A stretch of DNA of 64,000 nucleotides from positions 62,001 through 126,000 of the forward strand of contig JAOLBX010000004.1 in the NCBI GenBank assembly GCA_028339355.1, given 5' to 3'. Of the stretch, positions 45,256 through 54,280 are shown piece after piece. This DNA is from Bacteroidia bacterium (GTDB taxonomy: Bacteria > Bacteroidota > Bacteroidia > NS11-12g > UBA9320). Position 1 is the first letter of the stretch. Each line of letters begins with the position of its first letter. Under the pieces are notes generated by a model that had not been told where the DNA came from, did not search any database, and saw only the letters and a list, made by a program, of their open reading frames with translations. The position numbers and the translations under genes are program-made.

Positions 45256-46727
45256 TAGTTTAATTTATAGGTACTTCCTTCTTTGCCATCCATTACTTCT
45301 ACGCCAGCTTCTTTGAGGCCATCTCGAATCTTATCCGCTGTAGACCAATCCTTATTTTCTTTGGCAGACTTACGAATGTCAAGTACCATATTCATAACGC
45401 CGTCTAATGCTTCGTTATTTCCCGCTTCTTCAGATACCAGGCCTAAAATATTGAACACAAAATTGTGAAACTCAGTATGCAGCACGTCTTTATCTGTTGC
45501 CGATATTTTCATCTTCTTGGCGTCTATCTCATTTATCCATTTGGCTGCCTCGAAGAGTGTAGCTATCACCTGTGGTGTAGCCATGTCATCGTTCATCTGA
45601 GCATAGAGTTTTTCACTCCATTCCGTTACATTCATATCACTGGTATCTGCAGTGGGCAAATCTTCAGTTTTCGAAGCTGCACTCATCAAACGTTTGTATC
45701 CTTTTTCGGCTGCTTGCAGGGCTTCGTTACTAAAGTCTAGTGTACTCCTGTAATGTGCTTGTAGCAAAAAGAAACGCAATGTCATTGGACTATATGCTTG
45801 CTCAAGCAGATGATGATTGCCAGAGAATAACTCTTCTATCAATACGCCATTGTTTAGGCTTTTCGCCATTTTCTGCCCATTGATGGTAATCATGTTATTA
45901 TGCATCCAATACTTTGGCGTACTATGATTGCAAGCAGTGGTTTGAGCAATCTCACTCTCGTGGTGAGGAAATAACAAGTCCATACCTCCAGCGTGAATAT
46001 CAAACTGACTACCCAAATATTTCTCGCTCATCGCGGAACATTCTATGTGCCATCCCGGGAAACCTTCACTCCATGGACTGTTCCATTTCATAATATGCTC
46101 TGGCGTAGCTTTTTTCCAAAGAGCAAAATCATTTGGATTTTTCTTTTCTTCTTGACCAGCGAGGCTACGGCGATCTTCACCAGCACCTGCTATGAGGTCT
46201 TCGATCTTTCTGCCGCTTAGCATACCATAGTCGTTGGTTTCTGCATATTTTAACACATCAAAATATACCGAACCGTTACTTTCATACGCAAAACCGTTCG
46301 CAATAATTTCTTGTACCATCTCTATCTGCTCTATGATATGACCACTTGCTCGCGGCTCTATACTTGGAGGCAGCACATTCATTTTCTGAAGAGCTTGATG
46401 GTATGCGTTGGTATATTGCTGAGCTACTTCCATGGGCTCTACTTTGTTGGCCTTGGCTATCTTGCCTATTTTGTCTTCGCCTTCATCTGCATCGTTCAGC
46501 AGGTGACCTACATCTGTAATGTTTCTCACGTAGCGAACTTTATATTCTAAATGAGTCAAGTATCTGAACAACACATCCATCATAACAGCACCACGGCTAT
46601 GCCCCAAGTGCGGATCTCCGTAAACGGTAGGACCACAAAGATACATACCCACAAAAGGTGGTTCTATTGGTTTAAATTCCTCTGTTTTCTTGTTGAGCGT
46701 GTTGTAAATGTGGAGTCTGGAAGACAT
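45255..46727 (-). CDS. cysS: Cysteinyl-tRNA synthetase
   Basis: 490 residues from the ATG at 46727; the open frame reaches a TTG at 46754, but the promoter box lies between, so the longer start is rejected. Charges tRNA-Cys. Motifs are [20 protein letters not shown] (HIGH region as HLGH, with a zinc-binding Cys), [11 protein letters not shown] (zinc), HHESEIAQ and KMAKSLNN (KMSKS). The length fits the class I enzyme. It is followed by a coupled M28 peptidase gene (TAATG). The TATATTTG box four bases upstream suggests a leaderless mRNA. Confidence 0.95.
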   Translation of the reverse strand: MSSRLHIYNTLNKKTEEFKPIEPPFVGMYLCGPTVYGDPHLGHSRGAVMMDVLFRYLTHLEYKVRYVRNITDVGHLLNDADEGEDKIGKIAKANKVEPMEVAQQYTNAYHQALQKMNVLPPSIEPRASGHIIEQIEMVQEIIANGFAYESNGSVYFDVLKYAETNDYGMLSGRKIEDLIAGAGEDRRSLAGQEEKKNPNDFALWKKATPEHIMKWNSPWSEGFPGWHIECSAMSEKYLGSQFDIHAGGMDLLFPHHESEIAQTTACNHSTPKYWMHNNMITINGQKMAKSLNNGVLIEELFSGNHHLLEQAYSPMTLRFFLLQAHYRSTLDFSNEALQAAEKGYKRLMSAASKTEDLPTADTSDMNVTEWSEKLYAQMNDDMATPQVIATLFEAAKWINEIDAKKMKISATDKDVLHTEFHNFVFNILGLVSEEAGNNEALDGVMNMVLDIRKSAKENKDWSTADKIRDGLKEAGVEVMDGKEGSTYKLN

Positions 46728-46731
46728 ACGG

Positions 46732-46739
46732 CAAATATA
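46732..46739 (-). promoter_or_regulatory. -7 box four bases before cysS
   Basis: TATATTTG on the minus strand, an exact TAnnTTTG match, with only 4 bases between its G and the cysS ATG. Transcription would start at or next to the A of the ATG, so the mRNA is probably leaderless. Confidence 0.55.
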
Positions 46740-46807
46740 GGGTTGACTAGCCAAGTACCGTATTGAAAAAAGTTAGTTCTAGTTAAAAAGAGAAACTGAA
46801 CAAGTAA

Positions 46808-47380
46808 TCATTTCTCAAACCTAACTTTCTTCCTCCATTCTCCCCTCTTACCTTCTGGTAAAACAGTATCTAGTGCTATGGTTCCTATGTAGAATAGACC
46901 CAAACACTTTTCGCCCTCCGGCAGGTGAAGAAAAGCACTAAACTCTTCTCCCAATGCATAAGCTGATGTGCTCCAGTACCCGCCGTATTTCCTCGTACTC
47001 GCCAAATACAACCATATATTTTGAACTGCCATAGCGGTAGCTGCTATCTCCTCAAACTCTGGAATTATATCGCTTCTCTGCATACATATAGCCACGATAT
47101 GGCTCACTTGATGCTTTCGTTCTTCTATTTTATCTAGTTTTATAGTCTTAAATTTTTCAGCTGGTGTTTCAACTACATAGCAATTTTTGCATTGATCCAG
47201 TAGTCTATTCTTGGCTGCTCCAGAGTATACATTGAAACGCCACGGTTCGGTATTGCGATGTGTTGGTGCCCAATTGGCCAATTCCAGCATTTTGTCTATC
47301 ACCTCTGTAGGCACTTCGTCCCCACTCATCTGCTTGGGATACAATGCCCTGCGACCAGCTATCAGTTTCTCTAATTCCAT
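46808..47380 (-). CDS. Nitroreductase family FMN protein
   Basis: 190 residues of the NAD(P)H-dependent nitroreductase superfamily. Conserved parts are a basic RRALYPKQ near the N-terminus (FMN phosphate), ANWAPTHRNTEPWRF (substrate/FMN loop), and GLFYIGTIALDT towards the end. It reduces nitro or quinone compounds in vitro in the family; the natural role is unknown. It resembles the YdjA/NfnB small type. The gene is divergent from superoxide dismutase, so both may be linked to redox stress. A TAAATTTG box (47391-47398) stands 10 bases upstream. Confidence 0.88.
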   Translation of the reverse strand: MELEKLIAGRRALYPKQMSGDEVPTEVIDKMLELANWAPTHRNTEPWRFNVYSGAAKNRLLDQCKNCYVVETPAEKFKTIKLDKIEERKHQVSHIVAICMQRSDIIPEFEEIAATAMAVQNIWLYLASTRKYGGYWSTSAYALGEEFSAFLHLPEGEKCLGLFYIGTIALDTVLPEGKRGEWRKKVRFEK

Positions 47381-47390
47381 TATTGATAAA

Positions 47391-47426
47391 CAAATTTACA
47401 AATACGGTGTTCTCCTTATACATTTG
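47391..47426. promoter_or_regulatory. Divergent promoters between nitroreductase and superoxide dismutase
   Basis: TAAATTTG on the minus strand (47391-47398, 10 bases before the nitroreductase ATG) and TACATTTG on the + strand (47419-47426, 24 bases before the sod ATG). Both match TAnnTTTG exactly in the 70-bp gap. Confidence 0.55.
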
Positions 47427-47450
47427 TACCAACAATAAAAAAGAAATATT

Positions 47451-48056
47451 ATGTCATTTGAATTACCACAACTACCACATGCATACGATGCACTAGAACC
47501 ACATATAGATGCACGTACTATGGAAATACACCACAGTAAACACCACAACGGTTATACTACAAAGTTAAATGCTGCAATAGACGGAACTGACTTAGCAGGA
47601 AAAAGCATAGAAGATATATGCACGGGTATGGATATGAGTAACAAAGCTGTTAGAAACAACGGTGGTGGGTACTATAATCACAATCAGTTTTGGACCGCAA
47701 TGAGCCCAAATGGTGGAGGAACTCCAAGTGGAGATTTAGCTGCGGCTATTGATTCTGCTTTTGGAAGTTTTGATGAATTTAAAGCTGCTTTTAGTTCTGC
47801 TGCAGGTACACGTTTTGGTTCTGGATGGGCTTGGTTATGTGTGAAAGACGGTAAGCTAGAAGTATGTTCCTCTGCAAATCAAGACAATCCACTAATGCCA
47901 GGAATAGGTTGTGGAGGTGCTCCTATTTTAGGACTTGATGTATGGGAACATGCGTACTACCTAAACTACCAAAACAGAAGACCAGATTATATAGCTGCAT
48001 TTTTTAATGTGATTAACTGGGATGAGATTTCTACTCGTTTTGCTGCTGTAATATAG
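47451..48056 (+). CDS. sodA: Superoxide dismutase, Mn/Fe type
   Basis: Converts superoxide to oxygen and hydrogen peroxide. 201 residues, the usual length. The metal ligands are His27 (MEIHHSKHH), His77 (YYNHNQFW), Asp163 and His167 (LDVWEHAYY), with Tyr35 in the gateway. The second-sphere glutamine is Gln144 in [10 protein letters not shown], the position used in manganese enzymes, and the segment [11 protein letters not shown] is also Mn-like. A cambialistic enzyme is possible in this phylum. It is preceded by an exact -7 box and followed by a strong terminator, so it is a single-gene unit. Confidence 0.95.
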   Translation: MSFELPQLPHAYDALEPHIDARTMEIHHSKHHNGYTTKLNAAIDGTDLAGKSIEDICTGMDMSNKAVRNNGGGYYNHNQFWTAMSPNGGGTPSGDLAAAIDSAFGSFDEFKAAFSSAAGTRFGSGWAWLCVKDGKLEVCSSANQDNPLMPGIGCGGAPILGLDVWEHAYYLNYQNRRPDYIAAFFNVINWDEISTRFAAVI

Positions 48057-48080
48057 AACAATAAATATTTATAAATAATG

Positions 48081-48109
48081 AAGCTCTGCACGAAAGTGTG
48101 GAGCTTTTT
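48081..48109 (+). terminator. Terminator of sod
   Basis: An 11-bp stem (48081-48091 with 48096-48106) with a GAAA loop, two G-T wobbles, and a T-rich tail. The T tract also holds TTTG (48107-48110), which may serve as the -33 element of the next gene. Confidence 0.85.
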
Positions 48110-48131
48110 GCTTTTATCCCTTTTGTAGATA

Positions 48132-48139
48132 TACTTTTG
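48132..48139 (+). promoter_or_regulatory. -7 box four bases before the SPOR gene
   Basis: TACTTTTG, an exact TAnnTTTG match, 4 bases before the ATG at 48144, again predicting a leaderless mRNA. TTTG at 48107-48110 lies 21 bases upstream and overlaps the sod terminator tail. Confidence 0.55.
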
Positions 48140-48143
48140 CGTT

Positions 48144-48635
48144 ATGAATTTTTTGAAGTGGTTGCTATATCTTATTGCTCTTGGAGCATTTATTTGGTTT
48201 GTGTTTTTTAAGAAACTTAACACAAACACCTCTATAGTAGACACTAACAATACAGAAGTCAACGATGACGGGTCTATTTCTAACCCGGATGCCGACCTGA
48301 ATACTGAGGAAGAAATAGATTATACTGTTGACAATGGCACTGATGCTACTAGCGACAACCAATACGAGGTGACTTCTACCGGACAAGTGAACACAACGAA
48401 CGGTGTAAATCTAGATAGCAAATACCTTATTGTAGTCGGAAGTTTTGGCAAAAAATCTAATGCTGAAAAAATGAAAACTCGGGTGTCAGAAAAATTTAAA
48501 TACGCCACCATAACTGTTGTTAACGGTCTACACAGAGTAGTTGCTGCGTCATCAGATGATCAAGACGATGCTCAAAACTTACGAGATCATTTTACGCACA
48601 TCTTCAAAGAACCTGCTTTCATACTTGAACAGTAG
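48144..48635 (+). CDS. Membrane-anchored SPOR domain protein
   Basis: 163 residues. One N-terminal membrane helix (about 5-22), an acidic low-complexity linker (about 28-90, rich in Asn, Asp and Thr) and a C-terminal SPOR domain (about 93-163, from YLIVVGSFGKKSNAEKM to EPAFILEQ). SPOR domains bind glycan strands lacking stem peptides at the septum, so a role in division or peptidoglycan work is inferred. The short length compared with FtsN means it carries no enzyme domain. It ends 6 bp before a convergent gene, with no terminator seen between them. Confidence 0.85.
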   Translation: MNFLKWLLYLIALGAFIWFVFFKKLNTNTSIVDTNNTEVNDDGSISNPDADLNTEEEIDYTVDNGTDATSDNQYEVTSTGQVNTTNGVNLDSKYLIVVGSFGKKSNAEKMKTRVSEKFKYATITVVNGLHRVVAASSDDQDDAQNLRDHFTHIFKEPAFILEQ

Positions 48636-48641
48636 ATGCGT

Positions 48642-50291
48642 CTAAAACTGTGATGCTAGTGTAAATCTGAATCCGCTAAATGCTGGTTCTAATCTACAAA
48701 TTCCTCCTGTACAATTAATACCCTCTACCTGTTTCACGTACGCAGCGGTAAACGAGGTTGTTTTTATATTGTATTTCACAAAAACACTTGGGTAATGCAA
48801 CACCTGATCTGCAAGTGTGGGGTTTACTATTCGTACCGGATTAATATTTATCATATCACTAAGTGCCACTGTAAAATGTGGCGAACTATTCCACTCCAAA
48901 ATGCCATGATAAAAACTTCCAAGGTCTTGCTCGGTGTTTAGCATCTGCGATTCAAAACGAATACTATTCTTACGGTTTGCTTTGTATGTTACCTCGAAAA
49001 AGGGAGTAACTGTTTCAACGTTATCTATTTTATTAGGATCTTTTCCTTCGTAGACTGCTTGATTATAGGTAACCATCTGAAGCCCTACTTTACCTTTCCA
49101 CTTTCTATTTATTTTTCGTTCCAATTGCACAAACTGCTCTGAAAACAGCTGTTCTCCATCCAAATCTTTAATGTCAGAGTAGTTTAGCGTGATATTCATT
49201 TTTTTATTGAAAGAATACATCAATTCTGCTTGTAGACCTTGCTCTCCCGTGAACTGTGCCGGCGCTTGGTATCTAGCAAGCATTCTATAGCTTGCTTGTC
49301 TACTCAAGGATGGTTGATATGTAACTATTCCGTTGAGCAACTGGGCATATGGTGTTACTTTAAATGGGAAATCTTCTATTCTCCGGTATTGAGCGTTTAT
49401 ACCTATCCCACCTTTTTTTTCTTTACCTAACTTTCTCTTCGAGTAACTAACTCCTCCAATAAGAAGATTACCATTGCTGTTGTACAGCCCGCCTAAATTA
49501 TCCCTTATAGATTCTTTAGTCTTGTAGTTATACTCTCCGTTAAATCCAAAGTCTTTAATTGCAAGATTAAAATATCCGTTCATTATGTAGACGTTGTACT
49601 TTGGCAAAAATCGGTATTCAAGAGGCAAACTATTTATCTCTGTCACTAGACTAGACATCGTATTCTCGTCCAATGTTCTATTTACAGTGGATGCACCTAC
49701 GCTTAACACAGTCCCATTGCCAAAAGTAAAACCCTTCTCTGCGTTTAACCCCTTCAGTATTTGAGGGGATGTTTCAAAACGGCTTTCTTGTGATCCTTTT
49801 TGTTTTCCGGTAAATGCTTTAATCATAAAATCATCACTCACCTTATACTTTGCTCTTACTCCTTCTATCGCAAAATCCGTTCCTATAAGTCTACTCTCAT
49901 ATGCCCTAAACGCAGCACCAGAACCAAACTGGTCATAGAAAGATCCTGCAGTTATTTCTAAGTCTCCAATACTTTTTTTCAATTGCCAAAAACCAAGTCC
50001 TTGACCAGTAAAAGCACCTGAAGGATTCAAAAGGTTACTGTTATTGAACAAGTCATATCTAGCCGCTAAATGAAACCCTTTGATATCATAATTAAGAAAT
50101 AGCCATGACTCAGAAGAACTTTTTTGCTTGCCATACTGAGGAGAGGCAGCTTCTGTAGCTCCAATTAATGAGTCTTGAACAAATACAGAAAAATTAGTTT
50201 GAAAATTTCCGCTCAGAACACCCTTATCTTGGCTATAAGCTATTGATGAGAACAGAAAACAAACTACTGCAGTGGTAATGTACTTTTTCAT
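48642..50291 (-). CDS. Putative outer-membrane beta-barrel protein (DUF6029-like)
   Basis: 549 residues from the ATG at 50291. Signal peptide ending SIAYSQ, then a protein full of alternating hydrophobic and polar residues with aromatic-ended strands (for example ESWLFLNYDIKGFHLAARYD and a final FRFTLASQF), as in large beta-barrels. It resembles a Bacteroidota family listed as DUF6029, but this is by eye and not certain. A conserved-looking segment is GFWQLKKSIGDLEITAGSFYDQFGSG. Function unknown. No partner gene in the neighbourhood points to one. The start is divergent from pyrF. Confidence 0.65.
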   Translation of the reverse strand: MKKYITTAVVCFLFSSIAYSQDKGVLSGNFQTNFSVFVQDSLIGATEAASPQYGKQKSSSESWLFLNYDIKGFHLAARYDLFNNSNLLNPSGAFTGQGLGFWQLKKSIGDLEITAGSFYDQFGSGAAFRAYESRLIGTDFAIEGVRAKYKVSDDFMIKAFTGKQKGSQESRFETSPQILKGLNAEKGFTFGNGTVLSVGASTVNRTLDENTMSSLVTEINSLPLEYRFLPKYNVYIMNGYFNLAIKDFGFNGEYNYKTKESIRDNLGGLYNSNGNLLIGGVSYSKRKLGKEKKGGIGINAQYRRIEDFPFKVTPYAQLLNGIVTYQPSLSRQASYRMLARYQAPAQFTGEQGLQAELMYSFNKKMNITLNYSDIKDLDGEQLFSEQFVQLERKINRKWKGKVGLQMVTYNQAVYEGKDPNKIDNVETVTPFFEVTYKANRKNSIRFESQMLNTEQDLGSFYHGILEWNSSPHFTVALSDMININPVRIVNPTLADQVLHYPSVFVKYNIKTTSFTAAYVKQVEGINCTGGICRLEPAFSGFRFTLASQF

Positions 50292-50350
50292 TGTAGGCCG
50301 TAAATGTAAATAATTATAAAAATACACACTATTTTACTTTTTTTTGAACC

Positions 50351-51160
50351 GTGAATGTTACCCAATTAATAGCCGAGATAAAAGCCAAGAGAAGTTACCT
50401 GTGCGTAGGTCTAGATACGGATATATCCAAACTACCCGACGGTATTTCTAAAGATGTAGATGGAATGTTGGCTTTCAACAAAGAGATAATAGACGCAACA
50501 AAAGATTATGCTGTAGCTTATAAAATAAATACAGCATTTTATGAGCAGCTAGGGAGCAAAGGTTGGCAAGCACTAGAAAAAACCAGGGAAATGCTGCCTA
50601 CCAATGTATTGAGCATAGCCGATGCAAAGCGTGGTGACATAGGAAACACGAGTACCATGTATGCGAAAGCATTTTTTGAAACAATGGATTTTGATGCTCT
50701 CACCGTAGCACCCTATATGGGCTTCGATAGTGTAGAACCGTTTCTCAAATTTGAGAATAAAATAACTATTGTTCTTGGGCTTACATCCAACAAAGGGAGT
50801 CACGATTTTCAAACCAATAAAATATACAGTCCTCCGCTTTATAAAACAGTTCTTGAGCGTGTAGCAAAGTGGGGAAACCCTGAGAACCTCATGTTTGTAA
50901 TAGGAGCCACAAAAGCTGAGGCACTTAAAGAAATACGAGAAATAGTTCCAAATCACTTCTTGCTTATACCAGGAGTGGGAGCTCAGGGTGGTAGTGCCGT
51001 TGAAGTTTGCAAAAACGGAGTAAATGAAATGGGCGGATTGCTTATAAACAGCTCTAGAGGAATAATTTATGCTTCTGGTGAAAAGGATTTTGCAAAAGTG
51101 GCTCGTGAGAAAGCAAAAGAACTTGCTGAAGAGACTCAGACATATACCTTACACTTATGA
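50351..51160 (+). CDS. pyrF: Orotidine-5'-phosphate decarboxylase (type 2)
   Basis: Last step of UMP synthesis: decarboxylates OMP. 269 residues, the length of the group 2 enzyme, with LCVGLDTD near the start and the catalytic DAKRGDIGNT (Asp91, Lys93, Asp96), then PYMGFDSVEPF and LIPGVGAQGG near the phosphate site. The start is GTG at 50351 (no in-frame ATG precedes residue 39). A T-rich TTTG four bases upstream hints at a promoter, though it is not a full match. It overlaps the DUF2851 pseudogene by 4 bp (ATGA). carB is far away, so pyrimidine genes are scattered. Confidence 0.94.
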   Translation: MNVTQLIAEIKAKRSYLCVGLDTDISKLPDGISKDVDGMLAFNKEIIDATKDYAVAYKINTAFYEQLGSKGWQALEKTREMLPTNVLSIADAKRGDIGNTSTMYAKAFFETMDFDALTVAPYMGFDSVEPFLKFENKITIVLGLTSNKGSHDFQTNKIYSPPLYKTVLERVAKWGNPENLMFVIGATKAEALKEIREIVPNHFLLIPGVGAQGGSAVEVCKNGVNEMGGLLINSSRGIIYASGEKDFAKVAREKAKELAEETQTYTLHL

Positions 51161-52434
51161 GTTTTGGGTACAAAGAAGACTTGCTCCAATTTATCTGGGA
51201 GCATCAATTGTACAACCCTCGAAACCTGAAAACCGAAACTGGCGAATCTGTTACCATACTAAAGCAAGGAAACCTAAATCAAAATAGCGGCCCCGATTTT
51301 GAAAACGCAGAGCTAAAAATAGGAAACAACACTTTCTATGGATCTGTGGAAATACATATAGACTCCAAAGAGTGGGATACTCATAAACACAACAAAGACA
51401 GCTCGTATAACAATGCCATTTTGCAAGTCTGTTATAATCACAGTAAAAATGTGTGTAGAGAAGATGGCACATTGCTTCCTACACTGGTCATTGGTGGCCG
51501 AATAGCACAATCATCTTTGGATAAATATGACACCCTTTTGAGTAATAAATCATTTGTTCCGTGTGAAAACCAAATAAATACTCTTTCCTTTTTTGAACAA
51601 AACTCTTGGCTAAATAGGATGATAATTAGTCGATTAGAACAACGGTGTGAGTTGTACCAGTCATATCTAGTTTCATCTAACGGGAATTGGAACGAAGCGT
51701 TTTATTTTGCTATAGTGCGGGCCTTTGGCATGCCTACCAATACAGAAGCATTTGAAGAATTGGCCATAAAGCTACCTCTTAAATTAATTCAACAACATCA
51801 AAAATCTTTGTTTTAACTTAAAGCACTGTTTTTTGGCATTGCAGGACTTTTGGAAGAAAATAAAGAGGACAATTACTATGTAGAATTACAAAACGAATAT
51901 TCATTTCTTTCAAAAAAGTATGGTTTAGTTACTATACACACGCAGCTCAAATTTGGAAGAATGAGACCTATGAACTTAGCTCACGTGAAAATTGCTCAAC
52001 TCGCTTCATTCTTTTATAATGTGCCTCACTTCATATCTAAAGTTTTGGAACTCCCAAGCACCAAGGAAGTTAAAAAAATGCTTGATTTTGAACTTTCAGA
52101 CTATTGGTCATCACACTATTCCTTTGAGAAAACATTTGCTAAAAGAAAGAAAAGTATTTCAACCGCATTTGTAAATCACCTCTTTATCAACGCCATCGTG
52201 CCTTTTGTATTTTTCTATGAAAAAAACAAAACGGATAACGGTAGTGAGAGAGCACTAGAGTATCTTGAGTCTATGCCTTCAGAACAAAACTCTATAGTGT
52301 CAAAATGGAAATCACTCGGTATAGAATGTAAGAACGCACAATCATCTCAAGCTTTATTACATTTGTACAAACACTATTGCAAACCAAAAAGGTGCTTACA
52401 ATGCAATATTGGTAAAAAATTACTGTTAAGATAA
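51157..52434 (+). pseudogene. DUF2851 family gene interrupted by one in-frame TAA
   Basis: The frame starts at the ATG 51157 (ATGA overlap with pyrF) and continues in the same phase to the TAA at 52432, about 425 codons, the usual length of DUF2851 proteins. A TAA at 51814-51816 splits it into a 219- and a 194-residue piece. Around it the sequence reads HQKSLF-stop-LKALFFGIAGLLEEN, where family members have LFQLEAL, so a CAA-to-TAA change is the simplest cause. N-terminal landmarks: NSGPDFENAELKIG, GSVEIHIDSKEWDTHKHN. No other lesion is seen. It is recent inactivation, a sequence error or a rare readthrough; the function of the family is unknown. Confidence 0.82.
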
Positions 52435-52436
52435 AA

Positions 52437-52655
52437 ATGGATCAATTAAAAAAGAATATCGAAAACTACGCCTTTGGGGTATGCTCATTTTTGGGAGAGC
52501 GGTTTAATATTAATTCAGGAACTATTAGACTTTACTTCATTTATATTTCTTTTTTTACTTTCGGTAGCCCGGTCATAATTTACTTCATCTTGGCTTTCTG
52601 GATAAACATAAAACACTATATTATAACGCGTAAGCATTCTGTTTGGGATTTATAG
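52437..52655 (+). CDS. PspC domain small membrane protein
   Basis: 72 residues, nearly the whole of a PspC domain: AFGVCSFLGERFNINSGTIR, then a membrane segment (about 31-58, FIYISFFTFGSPVIIYFILAF) and a basic C-terminus ending SVWDL. Short PspC proteins are widespread in Bacteroidota; in other bacteria PspC takes part in the phage-shock membrane-stress response. The gene begins 2 bp after the DUF2851 pseudogene, so it shares its transcript with pyrF. Role in membrane stress is family inference. Confidence 0.88.
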   Translation: MDQLKKNIENYAFGVCSFLGERFNINSGTIRLYFIYISFFTFGSPVIIYFILAFWINIKHYIITRKHSVWDL

Positions 52656-52719
52656 TCACTGTATACTTTCTAGTTCACTAGTTATTTTTAGCGTTAATAA
52701 ACGTTAACCCACGTGGTTA

Positions 52720-52727
52720 TACATTTG
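52720..52727 (+). promoter_or_regulatory. -7 box four bases before the zinc-ribbon gene
   Basis: TACATTTG, an exact TAnnTTTG match, 4 bases before the ATG at 52732. It predicts a leaderless mRNA. No TTG element at 17-23 bases upstream was seen. Confidence 0.5.
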
Positions 52728-52731
52728 ACCT

Positions 52732-53187
52732 ATGCAACAACAAATAACCCTTTTCAGAACAACTAAAGGTTTTCAGCAAAATCATAAAACTACTGAGTTA
52801 AAGTGTACTCATTGCAAGCAAGATTTTCTGGCAAATAGAAAAACTGCTAAGTTTTGCAGCAGTTCATGCCGATCTCAGTTTTGGATGGCTAAAAACAATA
52901 AAAAGGTAATAACTATTTCTGTTCCTGCAGATATAGATGATGCGTATCTAGAAAAAATAAAGAATATGCTCATCAATTATAAACCTTCTGTTGATGCAGA
53001 AGAAAGCACTCCTATAAAAACCAAACAAGAGGAGTCATTTAACTCAGAAAAAGAATTGAGAGATTTTATGAAACAAGCAGGATTCTCAGATTATAAGATC
53101 CCTAAACATGACATGGGAATTTATTACGATGAAGGACTATCTATCAAAAAACTAGATGATAGTTGGGAAGTAAGAATAGTAGCCTAA
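52732..53187 (+). CDS. Hypothetical protein with CxxC-x13-CxxxC zinc-ribbon motif
   Basis: 151 residues, cytoplasmic. The N-terminal part has Cys25, Cys28, Cys42 and Cys46 (KCTHCKQDF ... KFCSSSCRSQFW), a treble-clef-like zinc site with CxxxC as in some MYM-like or DNA-binding zinc fingers. The rest is acidic-lysine-rich and has a C-terminal segment of conserved-looking residues (IPKHDMGIYYDEGL). The family is not recognised. A DNA- or RNA-related role is possible but not shown. It has its own promoter box 4 bases upstream of the ATG. Confidence 0.65.
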   Translation: MQQQITLFRTTKGFQQNHKTTELKCTHCKQDFLANRKTAKFCSSSCRSQFWMAKNNKKVITISVPADIDDAYLEKIKNMLINYKPSVDAEESTPIKTKQEESFNSEKELRDFMKQAGFSDYKIPKHDMGIYYDEGLSIKKLDDSWEVRIVA

Positions 53188-53190
53188 ACG

Positions 53191-54273
53191 CTATTCAAAA
53201 ACCAAGTCTACATCGTCACTAAGTGGGTGTGCTTGGCAAGTAAGGATAAACCCTTCTTCTATTTCTGCATCACTTAGGCCTTCTCGTTCTTCCATATTGG
53301 CACGACCACTTCTTAGTCTAGCCCTACATGTAGTACACACTCCTACGGTGCAACTGTATGGAGGATCCATTCCTGCATCTTGTGCTGCTATCAAAATAGT
53401 TTCTGTCGACTTTACGGTGATTTCTTTTTGCTCGCCATAAACCTCTACTTTTATGGTTCGCTCTATTACTTCATCACTGTAATTTTCAGCTGCTGCCGTT
53501 TCACTTACGGGGTTATCTTCTTTTACTTTAGCCGTAAAGTATTCTGTATGAACATTTTCATCTCTTACACCTATTGCCTTAAGACCTTCTACTACTACAT
53601 CCATTAATGGGCCTGGACCACACGTATAGTATTGTGCTACAGGGTAATTAAGTCCTAATTCTTGACGTACAATCTCAGAAACCGCATCCTTCGTTAAATA
53701 GCCGCTTAAACCGCTCCAATCAGAGCTCGTCGTATCAAGGCTGTGAATTACTTTTAAATTGCTGTACTTGGACTCTAAAGCATTTAGTTCAGATTTAAAT
53801 ATGATGCTATCCGCATCCCTGTTGGCATATACCAGATAGCATTTGCTGTTTGGTTCTGCAACAAGGGCTGTTTTTATTATGCTATGTAAAGGAGTAATGC
53901 CGCTACCCCCCCCAAATAAGAAATAGTGATTTGACGCCGACGCTTTTGGTTCAAGAATAAATTTTCCCATCGGTGGCATGATATCTAACACATCACCCTC
54001 TCTCAAATGAGTATTAAGAAAAGTACTCATTCTGCCATCGTCTACCTGTTTCACAGCCACAGAATAATCGCTGTCTGACACAGGACTAGAACACAATGAA
54101 TATGAACGTCTTACTTCTTCACCATTGATTATTTTGCTAAAGGTAAGATACTGACCAGCTTTATACTGAAACTCACCCGTAAGGTGTGAGGGAATATCAA
54201 ACGAGATGCTAACTGCGTCTTTTGTTTCTCTGTTTATTTTAGCTACTGGTATTGAATAAAATCCTGCTGGCAT
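53191..54273 (-). CDS. Ferredoxin-NAD(P) reductase with C-terminal 2Fe-2S domain (PaaE-like)
   Basis: 360 residues. The first 240 residues hold an FAD-binding barrel (RRSYSLCSSPVSD, the RxYS motif) and an NAD(P)-binding domain (YLFGGGSGITPL-type start as FLFGGGSGITPLHSI, then CGPGPLMD). The last 100 residues are a plant-type ferredoxin domain with Cys308, Cys313, Cys316 and Cys346 (YSCTVGVCTTC ... ILTC). This is the build of the reductase subunit of phenylacetyl-CoA epoxidase and related oxygenases. No oxygenase genes lie near, so its partner is unknown. It follows asd after 7 bp, in one operon with asd and DAHP synthase. Confidence 0.88.
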   Translation of the reverse strand: MPAGFYSIPVAKINRETKDAVSISFDIPSHLTGEFQYKAGQYLTFSKIINGEEVRRSYSLCSSPVSDSDYSVAVKQVDDGRMSTFLNTHLREGDVLDIMPPMGKFILEPKASASNHYFLFGGGSGITPLHSIIKTALVAEPNSKCYLVYANRDADSIIFKSELNALESKYSNLKVIHSLDTTSSDWSGLSGYLTKDAVSEIVRQELGLNYPVAQYYTCGPGPLMDVVVEGLKAIGVRDENVHTEYFTAKVKEDNPVSETAAAENYSDEVIERTIKVEVYGEQKEITVKSTETILIAAQDAGMDPPYSCTVGVCTTCRARLRSGRANMEEREGLSDAEIEEGFILTCQAHPLSDDVDLVFE

Positions 54274-54280
54274 TTTCCTA

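Noticed and set aside
46728-46754. Longer N-terminus for cysS
   Set aside because: It would start at a TTG upstream of the -7 box; the usual cysS start lies at 46727.
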